NCBI RefSeq assembly: GCF_017068395.1
Contig: NZ_CP070619.1
Coordinates: 4,092,001 to 4,156,000 of the forward strand
Source: Rhodococcus pseudokoreensis
Lineage (GTDB): Bacteria > Actinomycetota > Actinomycetes > Mycobacteriales > Mycobacteriaceae
Direction of reading: 5' to 3'
Length of the DNA stretch: 64,000 nt
The stretch's first letter is position 1; each line of letters starts with the position of its first letter. The position numbers were made by a program, and so were the translations under genes. Below are positions 8,852 to 16,364 of this stretch, piece by piece. The notes under the pieces are model-generated. The model worked only from the letters and a program-made list of their open reading frames with translations, did not search any database and was not told where the DNA came from.

Positions 8852-9129
8852 GCGAGTACGCCTCCTTCGAGATGGAACCAGATGCCCGAATTCGAGCTGT
8901 TGTGAATGCCGAGCGCGTACCACTGCCTGCTGGGACCGCCGAACACCGGTTCATTGGCCGTGCCCTGCCACTGCGTCACCAGGACCTTTGGGCCGCCACC
9001 ACCCTGACTGGCATCGAGTTTCGGCGTCGCCAGCTGCGGCCCCTTCCAGATGTCCCCGAACGAGAAAGTGAATTGATTCGCCTGACCAGCGGCGAGAAAA
9101 AGCCCCTGCGGCGTTGTCGACCAAGCCAT
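8848..9129 (-). CDS. Hypothetical protein, 93 residues, first gene of a coupled pair
   Basis: I do not recognise this protein. The ATG has a GGAAGGAC ribosome binding site about 6 nt upstream. The composition is rich in Gly, Trp, Phe and Gln, with motifs FTFSFGDIWKGPQ, GGGGPKVLVTQWQG and WYALGIHNSSNSGIWFHLEGG. This looks like a small all-beta, lectin-like or coat-like domain rather than an enzyme. There is no signal peptide. The codon bias matches the chromosome, and the ATGA overlap with the following gene supports a two-gene operon. Confidence 0.5.
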   Translation of the reverse strand: MAWSTTPQGLFLAAGQANQFTFSFGDIWKGPQLATPKLDASQGGGGPKVLVTQWQGTANEPVFGGPSRQWYALGIHNSSNSGIWFHLEGGVLA

Positions 9130-9546
9130 TTCGGTGTCCTTCCGTCGATTCGCGAATGCGATACAGAACCGACCGTACGGCGACCTGCGCCGGTTGAACC
9201 GAGTAGTCGACTACGCGAATCCCGTGCCGGACGCGGTGTTCGGTGCGAATCAGGGCACGATCATTCGGTGGGCTTAGGATGGCCTACGCCAGCGTACTTC
9301 AGCCACAGCGTGCGGTGCTCGATATCCATCAAGTACCAGACCCGACCGCTCGCGCGGGGCGCCGCTCCGGATGTCCGAGGGTCAAGGTCGTCGACCACGG
9401 TGAATTACAGGCGATCGGACGCTCCGCCGCCCCGGCCCGGTAGGAGATCGGCCGACACGGCCGGACCAGTGCAGCGATCCGGTCAAACCATGGTGACCGC
9501 GGGGTTCGTCGTGCTTGGCTGGATGCACGAGACCGGATGAGGAGTC
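9130..9546. other. Intergenic region without a recognisable gene
   Basis: About 417 bp between two divergent units. I see no convincing coding frame, RNA gene or mobile element; frames that stay open here lack ribosome binding sites. It should contain the promoter of the coupled hypothetical pair and that of the antiporter gene. A GAGGAG box at 9538-9543 precedes a possible short leader frame described under findings. Confidence 0.5.
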
Positions 9547-9572
9547 ATGGTCATGACCGAGCCGTTCACGCG

Positions 9573-10859
9573 ATGACCTGGGCGATACCGGCGATCGCCG
9601 CGATGCTGCTCGCCTTCGCCGCGATCTCCCGGAAAGTTGCGGGTACCCCGCTCACGGCGTCGATCGCCTTCACGGCGGGTGGGCTCGCGCTGGGAGCGGA
9701 AGGGCTGGGCCTGATCGAGGTGGACGTCACGGACGAGACCATCAAACTGCTCGCCGAGGTAACGCTCGCACTCGTACTCTTCACCGACGCGTCGAACGTC
9801 GATCTGACCGCGCTGCGTCCCGAGATCGCAGTCCCGGCACGACTTCTCGGATTCGGCCTGCCGCTGACCATCGCCGCGGGCTTCGGCGCCGCGGTGCTCG
9901 TGTTCGACGACTTCGGCTGGCCGGAGGCGTTGCTGCTGGCGGTGATCCTGGCGCCGACCGACGCGGCGCTCGGACAAGCGGTCGTGACGCTGCCCGCTCT
10001 ACCGACGCGGGTGCGGCAAGGCCTCAACGTCGAGAGCGGACTCAACGACGGCATCTGTGTGCCACTGTTCCTGATCGTCCTCGCGGTCGCCCGCGCCGAA
10101 TCGGGGGCGATCGGTGGTGGCTCCGCCGCGCTCCTGGTCGCCGAGCAGATCGGCTACGGCATCCTCGCCGGACTGGGCGCCGGGGCGGTCGCGGCAGCCA
10201 TCGTGGTCGTCGCCGGCCGGCGCGGTGCGATCGACCCGCTGTGGATCCAAATCGTCCCGGTCGCCGCCGCCGTGCTCTCCTACACGATCGCCGTTCCGCT
10301 CGGCGGGTCCGGTTTCATCGCGGCGTTCGTCGGTGGTCTCGCCTTCGGTGCCATCCGACGGCGGGTGGGAGGTGAACTCTCGCACATGATCGAGGAGTCC
10401 GGGGATCTCTTCAACGCGGTGACCTTCATCGTCTTCGGTGCGGTGCTGCTCGGTCCCGCGCTCGGTCACCTGTCGTGGCAGGTGCTCGTCTACGCAGCGC
10501 TCAGCCTGACCGTCGTGCGGATGGTGCCGGTGGCGCTCTCCCTCGTCGGCCTGCACGCACGGGGGCCGACCATCGCCTTTCTCGGCTGGTTCGGCCCGCG
10601 CGGGCTCGCCACCATCGTCTTCGTGGTCCTGATCGTCGAGGAGTCAGGCGAACTCCCGCACGAAAACCTGCTGCTGACGACCACGCTGGTCACCATCGGC
10701 GCCTCGGTCCTCGCCCATGGACTCACCGCCGCGCCGCTCGCCGATCGTTACGCGGCTTGGTTCCGGGGGCATCCTCGGCCGGAGACCCTTCACATCGAAG
10801 CGTCCGGGGAGAAGCCGGGCGACGTCCGTCCTCGAGTGGACGACGGCGGCGAGCAATAG
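9573..10859 (+). CDS. Cation:proton antiporter, CPA1 (NhaP-like) family
   Basis: About 428 residues with roughly a dozen hydrophobic segments, so an inner-membrane protein exchanging Na+ or K+ for H+. The transport-site signature is in VESGLNDGICVP, matching the ES/xxND motif of CPA1 exchangers, and ILAPTDAALGQAV resembles the family's conserved TD region in helix 4. The length is normal for a version without a large C-terminal cytosolic domain. ATG 9573 overlaps the stop of a possible 9-codon leader; an in-frame ATG at 9537 is an alternative without a ribosome binding site of its own. It is transcribed alone and followed by a terminator. A pH or salt homeostasis role is inferred from the family. 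Confidence 0.85.
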   Translation: MTWAIPAIAAMLLAFAAISRKVAGTPLTASIAFTAGGLALGAEGLGLIEVDVTDETIKLLAEVTLALVLFTDASNVDLTALRPEIAVPARLLGFGLPLTIAAGFGAAVLVFDDFGWPEALLLAVILAPTDAALGQAVVTLPALPTRVRQGLNVESGLNDGICVPLFLIVLAVARAESGAIGGGSAALLVAEQIGYGILAGLGAGAVAAAIVVVAGRRGAIDPLWIQIVPVAAAVLSYTIAVPLGGSGFIAAFVGGLAFGAIRRRVGGELSHMIEESGDLFNAVTFIVFGAVLLGPALGHLSWQVLVYAALSLTVVRMVPVALSLVGLHARGPTIAFLGWFGPRGLATIVFVVLIVEESGELPHENLLLTTTLVTIGASVLAHGLTAAPLADRYAAWFRGHPRPETLHIEASGEKPGDVRPRVDDGGEQ

Positions 10860-10907
10860 CGCAACCATCCACTGGGGCAAACAGAGCAGGGGGGCAAACA
10901 GAGGAGG

Positions 10908-10937
10908 GCCGCCGGCACCTTCCCCGGTGTCGGCGGC
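10908..10937 (+). terminator. Hairpin terminator after the antiporter gene
   Basis: GCCGCCGGCACC pairs with GGTGTCGGCGGC (one G-T wobble) around a 6-nt loop, followed by a pyrimidine-rich TCTTCTTCCCCTC. A 13-bp direct repeat GGGGCAAACAGAG occurs twice just upstream. Confidence 0.75.
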
Positions 10938-11185
10938 TCTTCTTCCCCTCCGGGAACGCTGCGCAATGCAGGTCTTGCCCGGGCAGGGATGACAGTGACG
11001 CCATATCGCCTCTCGGCAAGTGGTCGCTCGTAGCGACTGTTCTGGTGTGGTACCCGGGGTATGAGCGCCACCGTCAGCCTCTTCAACAGCGGACTGCCCG
11101 GTGGTATTCCGACGCCTGCACAGGAGTCACGCCGTGCCACTCCCTCGGTGTCAGCTCAGCGACGGGTTGCCGACCAGCATAATGG
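10938..11185. other. Intergenic region upstream of the XRE-cupin regulator
   Basis: No gene that I trust. A 56-codon frame (11061-11231) begins with ATG but has no clear ribosome binding site and runs into the operator repeats, so it was not called. Confidence 0.4.
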
Positions 11186-11223
11186 TCATTACACTGAACG
11201 AATAGTTCATTTTACTGAACGAA
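11186..11223. promoter_or_regulatory. Tandem 17-bp direct repeats, candidate operator
   Basis: TCATTACACTGAACGAA (11186-11202) and TCATTTTACTGAACGAA (11207-11223) repeat with a 21-bp period, two helical turns, so two protein units would sit on the same face of the DNA. Between them TGAAC and GTTCA form a small inverted repeat. The repeats end 46 bp before the XRE-cupin regulator ATG and suggest autoregulation. Confidence 0.5.
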
Positions 11224-11269
11224 CTGGCTGACTGAGTTCAAGTGACCGTTTCCAGATCGAGGTGTGTGT

Positions 11270-11839
11270 ATGCCCAATTCCGAGGGGCAATCGGCGAACG
11301 ACAGGTGCGCCGCTATCGGTGAACAGATCGTGATGCGCCGAACCCAACGGGGAATGACCGCAGCTGAGCTCGCACGCCGCGCAGGTATCAGCAAAGCGAC
11401 CTTGTCAGGACTCGAATCAGGTACCGGGAACCCGACGATCACGACCCTTGATTCGCTTGCGGTGGCACTCAGAATTCCGCTCACCGACCTCATTACCGGC
11501 GATCGAGATGCCGGACCGCTCCATCTGCGAGGAACCGGCGTCGAGCCCGGCGAGGTGAAGCGTGAACTTCTCCGCAGGATCAGCGGCGGGCATTCGGTCG
11601 AAATATGGCGGATGCGACTACCCGCGAACCACTCCAGCACAGGCCTTCCTCACGCAGACGGCACAGTCGAGCAGCTCTATGTCTCGTCTGGGCACCTTCG
11701 TGCAGGACCCGTGGACAACCCCACCGCGCTGGGACCGGGCGACTTGCTCGCCTTTGCCGGCGACGCGCCGCACGTTTACATCACGTCGAACGAGCCAGTC
11801 GACTTGACCGTGACATTCATTGTCCCAGTATCAAATTGA
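11270..11839 (+). CDS. XRE-family transcriptional regulator with C-terminal cupin domain
   Basis: A 189-residue protein. Residues about 15-70 form a lambda-repressor-like helix-turn-helix (TAAELARRAGISKATLSGLE, then IPLTDLI); residues about 110-185 form a cupin_2 beta-barrel (VEQLYVSSGHLRAG, LGPGDLLAFAGDAPHVY) that would sense a small ligand. ATG 11270 has GAGG upstream; GTG 11264 is a less likely start. The stop lies 10 bp before a threonine-aldolase-type gene, so the two form an operon and the regulator probably senses an amino acid or derivative handled by that enzyme. The tandem repeats upstream are its likely binding site. Confidence 0.8.
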   Translation: MPNSEGQSANDRCAAIGEQIVMRRTQRGMTAAELARRAGISKATLSGLESGTGNPTITTLDSLAVALRIPLTDLITGDRDAGPLHLRGTGVEPGEVKRELLRRISGGHSVEIWRMRLPANHSSTGLPHADGTVEQLYVSSGHLRAGPVDNPTALGPGDLLAFAGDAPHVYITSNEPVDLTVTFIVPVSN

Positions 11840-11849
11840 AAGGTCATCC

Positions 11850-12899
11850 ATGACCACGACTGCCACCCCGCTGCAGGGATACCTCAGCGACAACGCTGCA
11901 GGCGCGTCCCCCCAGATCCTCGCCGCGATGACGGCAGCAGCCGAGGGCCTGGCCGCGCCGTACGGCAATGACGAGCTTTCACAGTCGGTGCGGACGAAGT
12001 TCGCCGACGTCTTCGACCATCACGTCGACGTTTTCCCGGTCGGCACCGGTTCGGCGGCGAACGGACTCGCGTTGGCCGCTCTGACGCCTCCGTGGGGCGC
12101 AGTCCTGTCGCACCCGGATGCTCACATCAACAACGACGAGGCAGGCGCACCGGAGTTCTTCACGAATGGTGCGAGATCAATCCTCGTGGACGGCCCGGAT
12201 TCCAAGATCGACACGGACTTGTTCCGCGCAGCAGTAGGCCGGAGGAGAGGAGATGTCCATAGCGTGCAGCCGTCCGTAGTCAGCCTCACACAGGCAACCG
12301 AGGCCGGTAGCGTCTACAGTCTGGGCGAACTCGCGGAACTGTCGTCGATCGCGCACGAGGCGGGTCTTCGTGTCCATATGGACGGTGCCCGTTTCGCCAA
12401 CGCCCTGATCGCGATCGGAGCTTCCCCGGCCGAAATGAGCTGGAAGGCAGGAGTGGACATTCTGTCGTTCGGTGCCACGAAGAACGGTGCGATGACCGCG
12501 GACGCCGTAATCTCGTTCGACAGTCGGCTCGCTACCGAACTGCAATACCGCCACAAGCGTGCAGGTCAGCTCACTTCCAAAATGCGCTTCCAGACAGCGC
12601 AGCTCGGCGCCTACCTCGACGACGGCCTCTGGCTGAACAATGCGCGTCACGCGAACGACATGGCGTCACGACTGCGCGACGGCCTCGCAGGGCTCCCCGG
12701 AGTGGAGATCCTGAGCAAGAGCGGCGCCAACATTCTGTTCTGCCATTTTCCCGAGCACCTTTCGGTCGATCTCAAAGCTCAGGGGTACGCCTTCTACGAC
12801 GACCGATGGGGACCGGGAGTCGTACGATTCGTGACGTCTTTCGCCCACCACTCATCGGACATCGACAAGCTTTTGTCGTCGGTAACCGAACTTATCTGA
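11850..12899 (+). CDS. Low-specificity L-threonine aldolase-type PLP enzyme
   Basis: A 349-residue fold-type I PLP enzyme that would split threonine or another beta-hydroxy amino acid into glycine and an aldehyde. The PLP lysine is K211 in FGATKNGAM, the pyridine-binding aspartate is D178 in HMDGAR, and the cofactor phosphate region is VGTGSAANG near residue 64. The start is ATG 11850 behind GAAAGG; an upstream in-frame ATG at 11820 overlaps the regulator gene and is less likely. It is co-transcribed with the XRE-cupin regulator. Related beta-eliminating lyases share the fold, so the exact amino acid substrate is open. Confidence 0.85.
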   Translation: MTTTATPLQGYLSDNAAGASPQILAAMTAAAEGLAAPYGNDELSQSVRTKFADVFDHHVDVFPVGTGSAANGLALAALTPPWGAVLSHPDAHINNDEAGAPEFFTNGARSILVDGPDSKIDTDLFRAAVGRRRGDVHSVQPSVVSLTQATEAGSVYSLGELAELSSIAHEAGLRVHMDGARFANALIAIGASPAEMSWKAGVDILSFGATKNGAMTADAVISFDSRLATELQYRHKRAGQLTSKMRFQTAQLGAYLDDGLWLNNARHANDMASRLRDGLAGLPGVEILSKSGANILFCHFPEHLSVDLKAQGYAFYDDRWGPGVVRFVTSFAHHSSDIDKLLSSVTELI

Positions 12900-13009
12900 T
12901 GAAGTGCGACCACGACCTTTACTTGGGGCCGCGACACCGACCGTGAGATCCGGTTCCGCTGAGCGAGATCGCGGATTCACGGCGTTGCCATGCCCTTTAC
13001 CGTCGGCGC

Positions 13010-13357
13010 ATGATCAAAGCCATCGCACTCCTCGCCCGCAGGACGGACCTCACCCGTGCCGAGTTCGTCGAGTACTACGAGAACAATCACTCGAAGTTGA
13101 TCCGTAGCCTGTTGCCGCAGATCATCGAGTATCGGCGCAACTACCTCGATCTCGATTCCGGCATCGGTGCCGACGGTGTCGCCGACCCCGACTTCGACGT
13201 GATCAGCGAGTTCGTGTTCGACGACCGCGCCGCGTACGACGCCATGCTCGCCACCCATTCCCGGCCCGACGTCCGTGCGGCGATCGAAGCCGACGAGGAA
13301 AACTTCCTGGACCGCACCCGCACCCGCATGTACGTCGTCGACGTTCGGGACAGCTGA
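13010..13357 (+). CDS. EthD-domain protein
   Basis: A 115-residue ferredoxin-like (dimeric alpha-beta barrel) protein of the EthD type: IALLARRTDLTRAEFVEYYENNH at the start and EFVFDDRAAYDAML in the middle. EthD proteins accompany oxidative degradation pathways such as fuel-ether P450s and some polyketide cyclases; their role is poorly known. It is transcribed alone. Its last 76 bp (13279-13354) are duplicated 858 bp downstream, beyond the VapBC pair, which indicates rearrangement at this locus. Confidence 0.75.
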   Translation: MIKAIALLARRTDLTRAEFVEYYENNHSKLIRSLLPQIIEYRRNYLDLDSGIGADGVADPDFDVISEFVFDDRAAYDAMLATHSRPDVRAAIEADEENFLDRTRTRMYVVDVRDS

Positions 13358-13408
13358 GACGCAGGCGGTCGCCAGGCGCGCAAAGTGGCACTAGTGGCAC
13401 CATTAGGC

Positions 13409-13657
13409 ATGGAGAGGTTAGGGCTGAAAGACCTGCGCCGGCATGCCGCCGACTACGTCAAACGTGCCGAAGCCGGGGAGACGATGCTGATCACGGTCGC
13501 CGGCCGGCCGAGCACGATCCTCGGCCCAGCCGGGCGGAAGACGTGGTGTGCCTTCGATGAGGTCGCCGATATCTTTCGGACGGATACCGACCCGACGTGG
13601 GAGGCCGACCGCGGCCTGATCGACGACCCGATCGCAGACCCCTGGGCTTCGCGGTGA
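13409..13657 (+). CDS. vapB: VapB/Phd-type antitoxin
   Basis: An 82-residue type II antitoxin. The N-terminal segment with the pattern GLKDLRRHAADYVKRAE and then TMLITVAGRPSTILGP is the Phd/YefM DNA-binding fold; the acidic, proline-rich tail (TDTDPTWEADRGLIDDPIADPW) would wrap the toxin. ATG 13409 is chosen over GTG 13385 because the fold begins there. The stop TGA (13655-13657) overlaps the GTG start of the toxin, the usual coupled arrangement. It would repress the pair together with the toxin. Confidence 0.85.
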   Translation: MERLGLKDLRRHAADYVKRAEAGETMLITVAGRPSTILGPAGRKTWCAFDEVADIFRTDTDPTWEADRGLIDDPIADPWASR

Positions 13658-14034
13658 GGACAGTGCTCGATACGAGCATTCTGATCACGAGCGATGTCCC
13701 GCCCATTGACGGGGAGGTCGCGATCAGTGCCGTGAGCCTGGCGGAACTGCACTTCGGGCTCCTGGCCGCCACCACGGCGGACCAGCGAGCTCAGCGGTTG
13801 CAGCGGCTGATTGCCGTGGAACGCAAGTTCGAACCCCTCCCCGTCGACGCAGGTGTCGCTCGAAGTTACGGGCAGCTTGCCGCCGCCGTGCGAGCATATG
13901 GCCGCAAACTTCAGCCCCGAGCCCTTGATCTGATGATCGCCGCCACCGCGCACGCGAACAACGCCCGACTCCTCACCCGCAACGCGGACGATCTTCGCGG
14001 CATCGAACACCTGCTCGAGTTCGACACCATCTGA
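13654..14034 (+). CDS. vapC: VapC PIN-domain toxin
   Basis: A 126-residue PIN-domain ribonuclease, toxin of the VapBC pair, that typically cleaves tRNA or rRNA. The acidic active-site residues are visible: D6 in VLDTS, E31 in SLAELHFG, D92 in LDLMIAATA and D112/D113 in RNADDLRGI. GTG 13654 overlaps the antitoxin stop. Length and residue set are complete, so it is probably active. The module lies between the EthD gene and a duplicated 3' fragment of it, pointing to insertion by a duplication-forming event. Confidence 0.88.
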   Translation: MRTVLDTSILITSDVPPIDGEVAISAVSLAELHFGLLAATTADQRAQRLQRLIAVERKFEPLPVDAGVARSYGQLAAAVRAYGRKLQPRALDLMIAATAHANNARLLTRNADDLRGIEHLLEFDTI

Positions 14035-14137
14035 CGGTCCCCTGCGGTAGGTGGAGTTGCCGTCACCGCGACTCGCATAACCGACCGGTAGGGCAGGAGC
14101 CTCGAGACCCTGGCCAGCACCATCTTCCAGGCCTGGG

Positions 14138-14212
14138 CTATCGAAGCCGACGAGAAGAACTTCCTGGACCGCACCCGCACCCGCCCGTACGTCGTCTACG
14201 TAGGGGACAGCT
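14138..14212 (+). pseudogene. Duplicated 3' fragment of the EthD gene
   Basis: About 76 bp starting with ATCGAAGCCGACGAG matches 13280-13354, the end of the EthD gene, at about nine of ten positions, including the coding sense FLDRTRTR. The copy continues past the place of the original stop, reading into unrelated sequence, and has no start codon. With the original it brackets vapBC as an imperfect direct repeat with an 858-bp period. No other gene is seen in 14035-14398. Confidence 0.75.
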
Positions 14213-14398
14213 CGCAGGCCTTGGCCCTGCCTGGCGTCGCCGCTCACCCGGCGGGGTAGACCGGGCTCCACTACGCGGCCCTCAGGCGATCCTTTGATCG
14301 GGTTACGCCGGAAATAGTGAGGGTAATCGGAGGGATAGGTGCCGTGGCGTTCCGGAGCACCAGCGGCGCCGAGGCCGCGCCGGTTCAGCCGAGAGCCG

Positions 14399-14640
14399 GT
14401 GCACAAGGAAGTTCGCAAGGATGGCGCGTCGAAGGAGAAGGCCGCACGAATTGCGAACTCGGCCGCAAATCGTGGTCGGTCCGGCATCGGCCGCAATGGC
14501 CGCAAGTCGTCGTCGTACCAGGACTGGACTGTCGACGAGTTGGAGAAGTCGGCGAAAGAGGTCGGTTTGTCCGGGTATTGCGACGACCGGAATTTGTTCA
14601 GACTTGCATCGGTAGCTCCGGTATCGCCATTCCAGCGTGA
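14399..14640 (+). pseudogene. Frameshifted small basic protein (DUF7218/Rho-N-like)
   Basis: The frame from GTG 14399 reads VHKEVRKDGASKEKAARIANSAA and then SSYQDWTVDELEKSAKEVGLSGY, a pattern I know from small actinobacterial stress-island proteins that end in a SAP/Rho-N-like helix pair. After the tyrosine codon at 14576 the expected ending (Y-S-x-R-x-P-E-L) is not in frame; it resumes in another frame at 14578 as LRRPEFVQTC, stopping at 14640. A small deletion near 14579 explains this. The family name is from memory. In the original frame the protein would continue with unrelated residues to 14725. Confidence 0.55.
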
Positions 14641-14880
14641 CGGGAGCTGCGTTCATATTCGACGACGACCGCGTCGAGGCGTTCGCCCGGCACGACTGCC
14701 GGAATCCCCGGAGGGAAGGGGGTGAGTTGTTCGGCGGCGATGCGCCCGGCCGCCTTGTCGGCGTCGACCATCTCGGCCGATCCGAAGAACGCCCCACCCG
14801 GAGACATGACCGATTCGAGCTGCAGCTCGTCCGGCGACGGAATCGGCGGAAACGGCATCGACCCGATCTCCGGCGACCCG
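14598..14880 (-). pseudogene. C-terminal remnant of an Orn/Lys/Arg decarboxylase
   Basis: The frame contains VMSPGGAFFGSAEMVDADKA and AAEQLTPFPPGIPAVVPGERL, the characteristic C-terminal domain of PLP-dependent ornithine/lysine/arginine decarboxylases. Only about the last 90 residues are present. The large PLP-binding domain is absent from the DNA upstream (toward 15.2 kb), which carries no recognisable part of it on either strand, so this is a 5'-truncated remnant. It overlaps the tail of the frameshifted gene at 14399 on the other strand. Bacteria use such enzymes in acid resistance and polyamine synthesis. Confidence 0.65.
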
Positions 14881-15085
14881 GTCCCCGCGACCGATCCGAT
14901 CGAGCGCCTCGGCGACCACGTCCGCCCCGCCCTGAAACGCACCGGGCACTATCAACAGACGCAGCAGGCATTACAAGCGGTACTCGCCTGCGGCAACAGC
15001 GTCATCCGGCAGCGGCGCACCTTCCGCACCGGCACAGCGCACGACCTGCTCGGCCGGACCACCCTCGCGAAACATCCGACACCGC

Positions 15086-15736
15086 GCGAAGGCTGATTAT
15101 CTTCTCCCGCACCACCTTGACGGTGTAAAGAGAACGCTTCGGTCACCCGAGGATTGCGGGCCCGGGATTGCACCTTCTCCCCGCGGGGTACTTCGACACG
15201 TACGCCGTCGTCGTGTCCGGACGCGACGACGACCAGGCCCTCCGGTTCAGACCGGAGCCGGCGGGGCCGACCGAAAGTGCTGACAGTCCGGATGAGTCGG
15301 TAACAGTCCCGTGTTCGACGAGCGTGCTGAACGGATCGCTGTGGCGGCCCGTGATCGTCACCTCACCATCGAATCTCTGACTGGCAGGAGATTTCCCCCG
15401 TTCTCGGTGCCGCCGTCCGCATCCGAGTGGTATCGAGGCAGCATCGTGGCCTATGTCAGTTCCGTGAAACACCGACTGCTGCGTGTCCCCGACGGTCCGG
15501 TCGTCAGCGAGCTCAGCGCTGATATCCATATACACGCGACCTCGGCACCGAGGCGACCCGGATCACGCGCGCATTCTTTCGGGCACTGAGCATCGACCAG
15601 AGCCGTTCTTCTATCCGGAGATTTGCACGGAGCCGCGCGGCCGGACACTACCGGCAACGGGACTTACTATTACTGAGAGTATTTCGAAGCCGCGCATGGG
15701 TTGGCAGCATCGGCGCCAGCAGAGGCGAGGGGCGGT
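15086..15736. other. Region without a recognisable gene
   Basis: About 650 bp with no frame that I can support on either strand. Frames of 60-130 codons exist on both strands but overlap one another and show no family motif or ribosome binding site. Flanked by gene remnants, it is probably decayed DNA. Confidence 0.5.
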
Positions 15737-15862
15737 TCAGCCGTTACCCGACGACTTCCTCCCGACCCGCCTCTTCAGCGAGATGTACGCGATAACGCCG
15801 ACCAGAATCAGGATTCCAATGATCTCCACGGGAAGCGAATACCCGGTAGTAGGATTCCTCAA
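15737..15862 (-). CDS. Possible 41-residue single-span membrane peptide
   Basis: The frame starts at TTG 15862 and contains one hydrophobic segment, VEIIGILILVGVIAYISL, followed by a basic tail (KRRVGRK), so a short N-out/C-in membrane peptide is plausible. The start is weak (TTG, poor ribosome binding site), and an internal GTG would give about 30 residues. It lies between the frameshifted acidic-protein gene and empty DNA. Small one-span peptides like this accompany stress clusters in actinobacteria, but I do not recognise a family. Confidence 0.35.
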   Translation of the reverse strand: MRNPTTGYSLPVEIIGILILVGVIAYISLKRRVGRKSSGNG

Positions 15863-15909
15863 GCGAGACCACCGAACCAGTTTGCACTGCACGGCTATTC
15901 GAAATCTTA

Positions 15910-16169
15910 CTACTTCTTGCCTTCGGCCCTGCCGACGCCTCCCTGATGTGCGGGCCCCACCCCGGAATCGCTGCCCTCGGTCTCGCCACCTTGAGCGGCA
16001 GGCTTCTCCTCCGCCGGTGACGCGACCGCGCCAAGTGGGGTCTCCTCGGGTTTCGGTGACTGCGTTCCGCCGGTGTCGACATGCTCGTTGCGCTCCGGGC
16101 GCCCTCCTGGGTGCTCGTCGTCCGGCCTTCAGACGGCGGGATTGGCGGCCTCGCGTCGCCGGGAGACAA
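15910..16169 (-). pseudogene. Frameshifted gene for a small acidic, Pro/Glu/Gly-rich protein
   Basis: The N-terminal part (TTG 16169) reads SPGDARPPIPPSEGR in one frame. The rest, PDDEHPGGRPERNEHVDTGG and later PEETPLGAVASP, AEEKPAAQGGETEGSDSG and a terminal RAEGKK before TAG at 15910-15912, is in another frame. The second frame has a TGA just upstream and no start codon, while its low-complexity acidic composition is clearly protein-like, so one base appears to have been lost near 16110-16120. The join would give about 86 residues, disordered and soluble. The function of such proteins is unknown. Confidence 0.5.
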
Positions 16170-16364
16170 CGAGCCGTGATCTTTGCATTAGCTAGGCCCA
16201 GGGACGCGAATGCGAAACAGCGTCTCGCGGCCGGGACAGTTCGGCTGTCGCGCTCCTCGTGGAGCGTGATTCGGTTTGCGAACATCTGGGCACTCCGTGA
16301 AGTACAGACCGTACAGCAACGTTGCGGCGCCGATCCCACAGATTTTCCAGCGAGGAGCTACGCC

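Noticed and set aside
11061..11231. Short ATG frame of 56 codons upstream of the XRE-cupin gene
   Set aside because: No ribosome binding site, and it runs through the operator repeats; more likely non-coding.
15483..16364. Long upstream extension of the katE reading frame (would give a protein of about 1000 residues)
   Set aside because: The extension has no coding character, crosses the antisense frameshifted gene, and GTG 16365 has a strong ribosome binding site at the normal catalase start.
16170..16364. A sigma-F-type promoter upstream of katE
   Set aside because: GTTT is present near 16274, but spacing and the expected GGGTAT box do not match, so no promoter was called.
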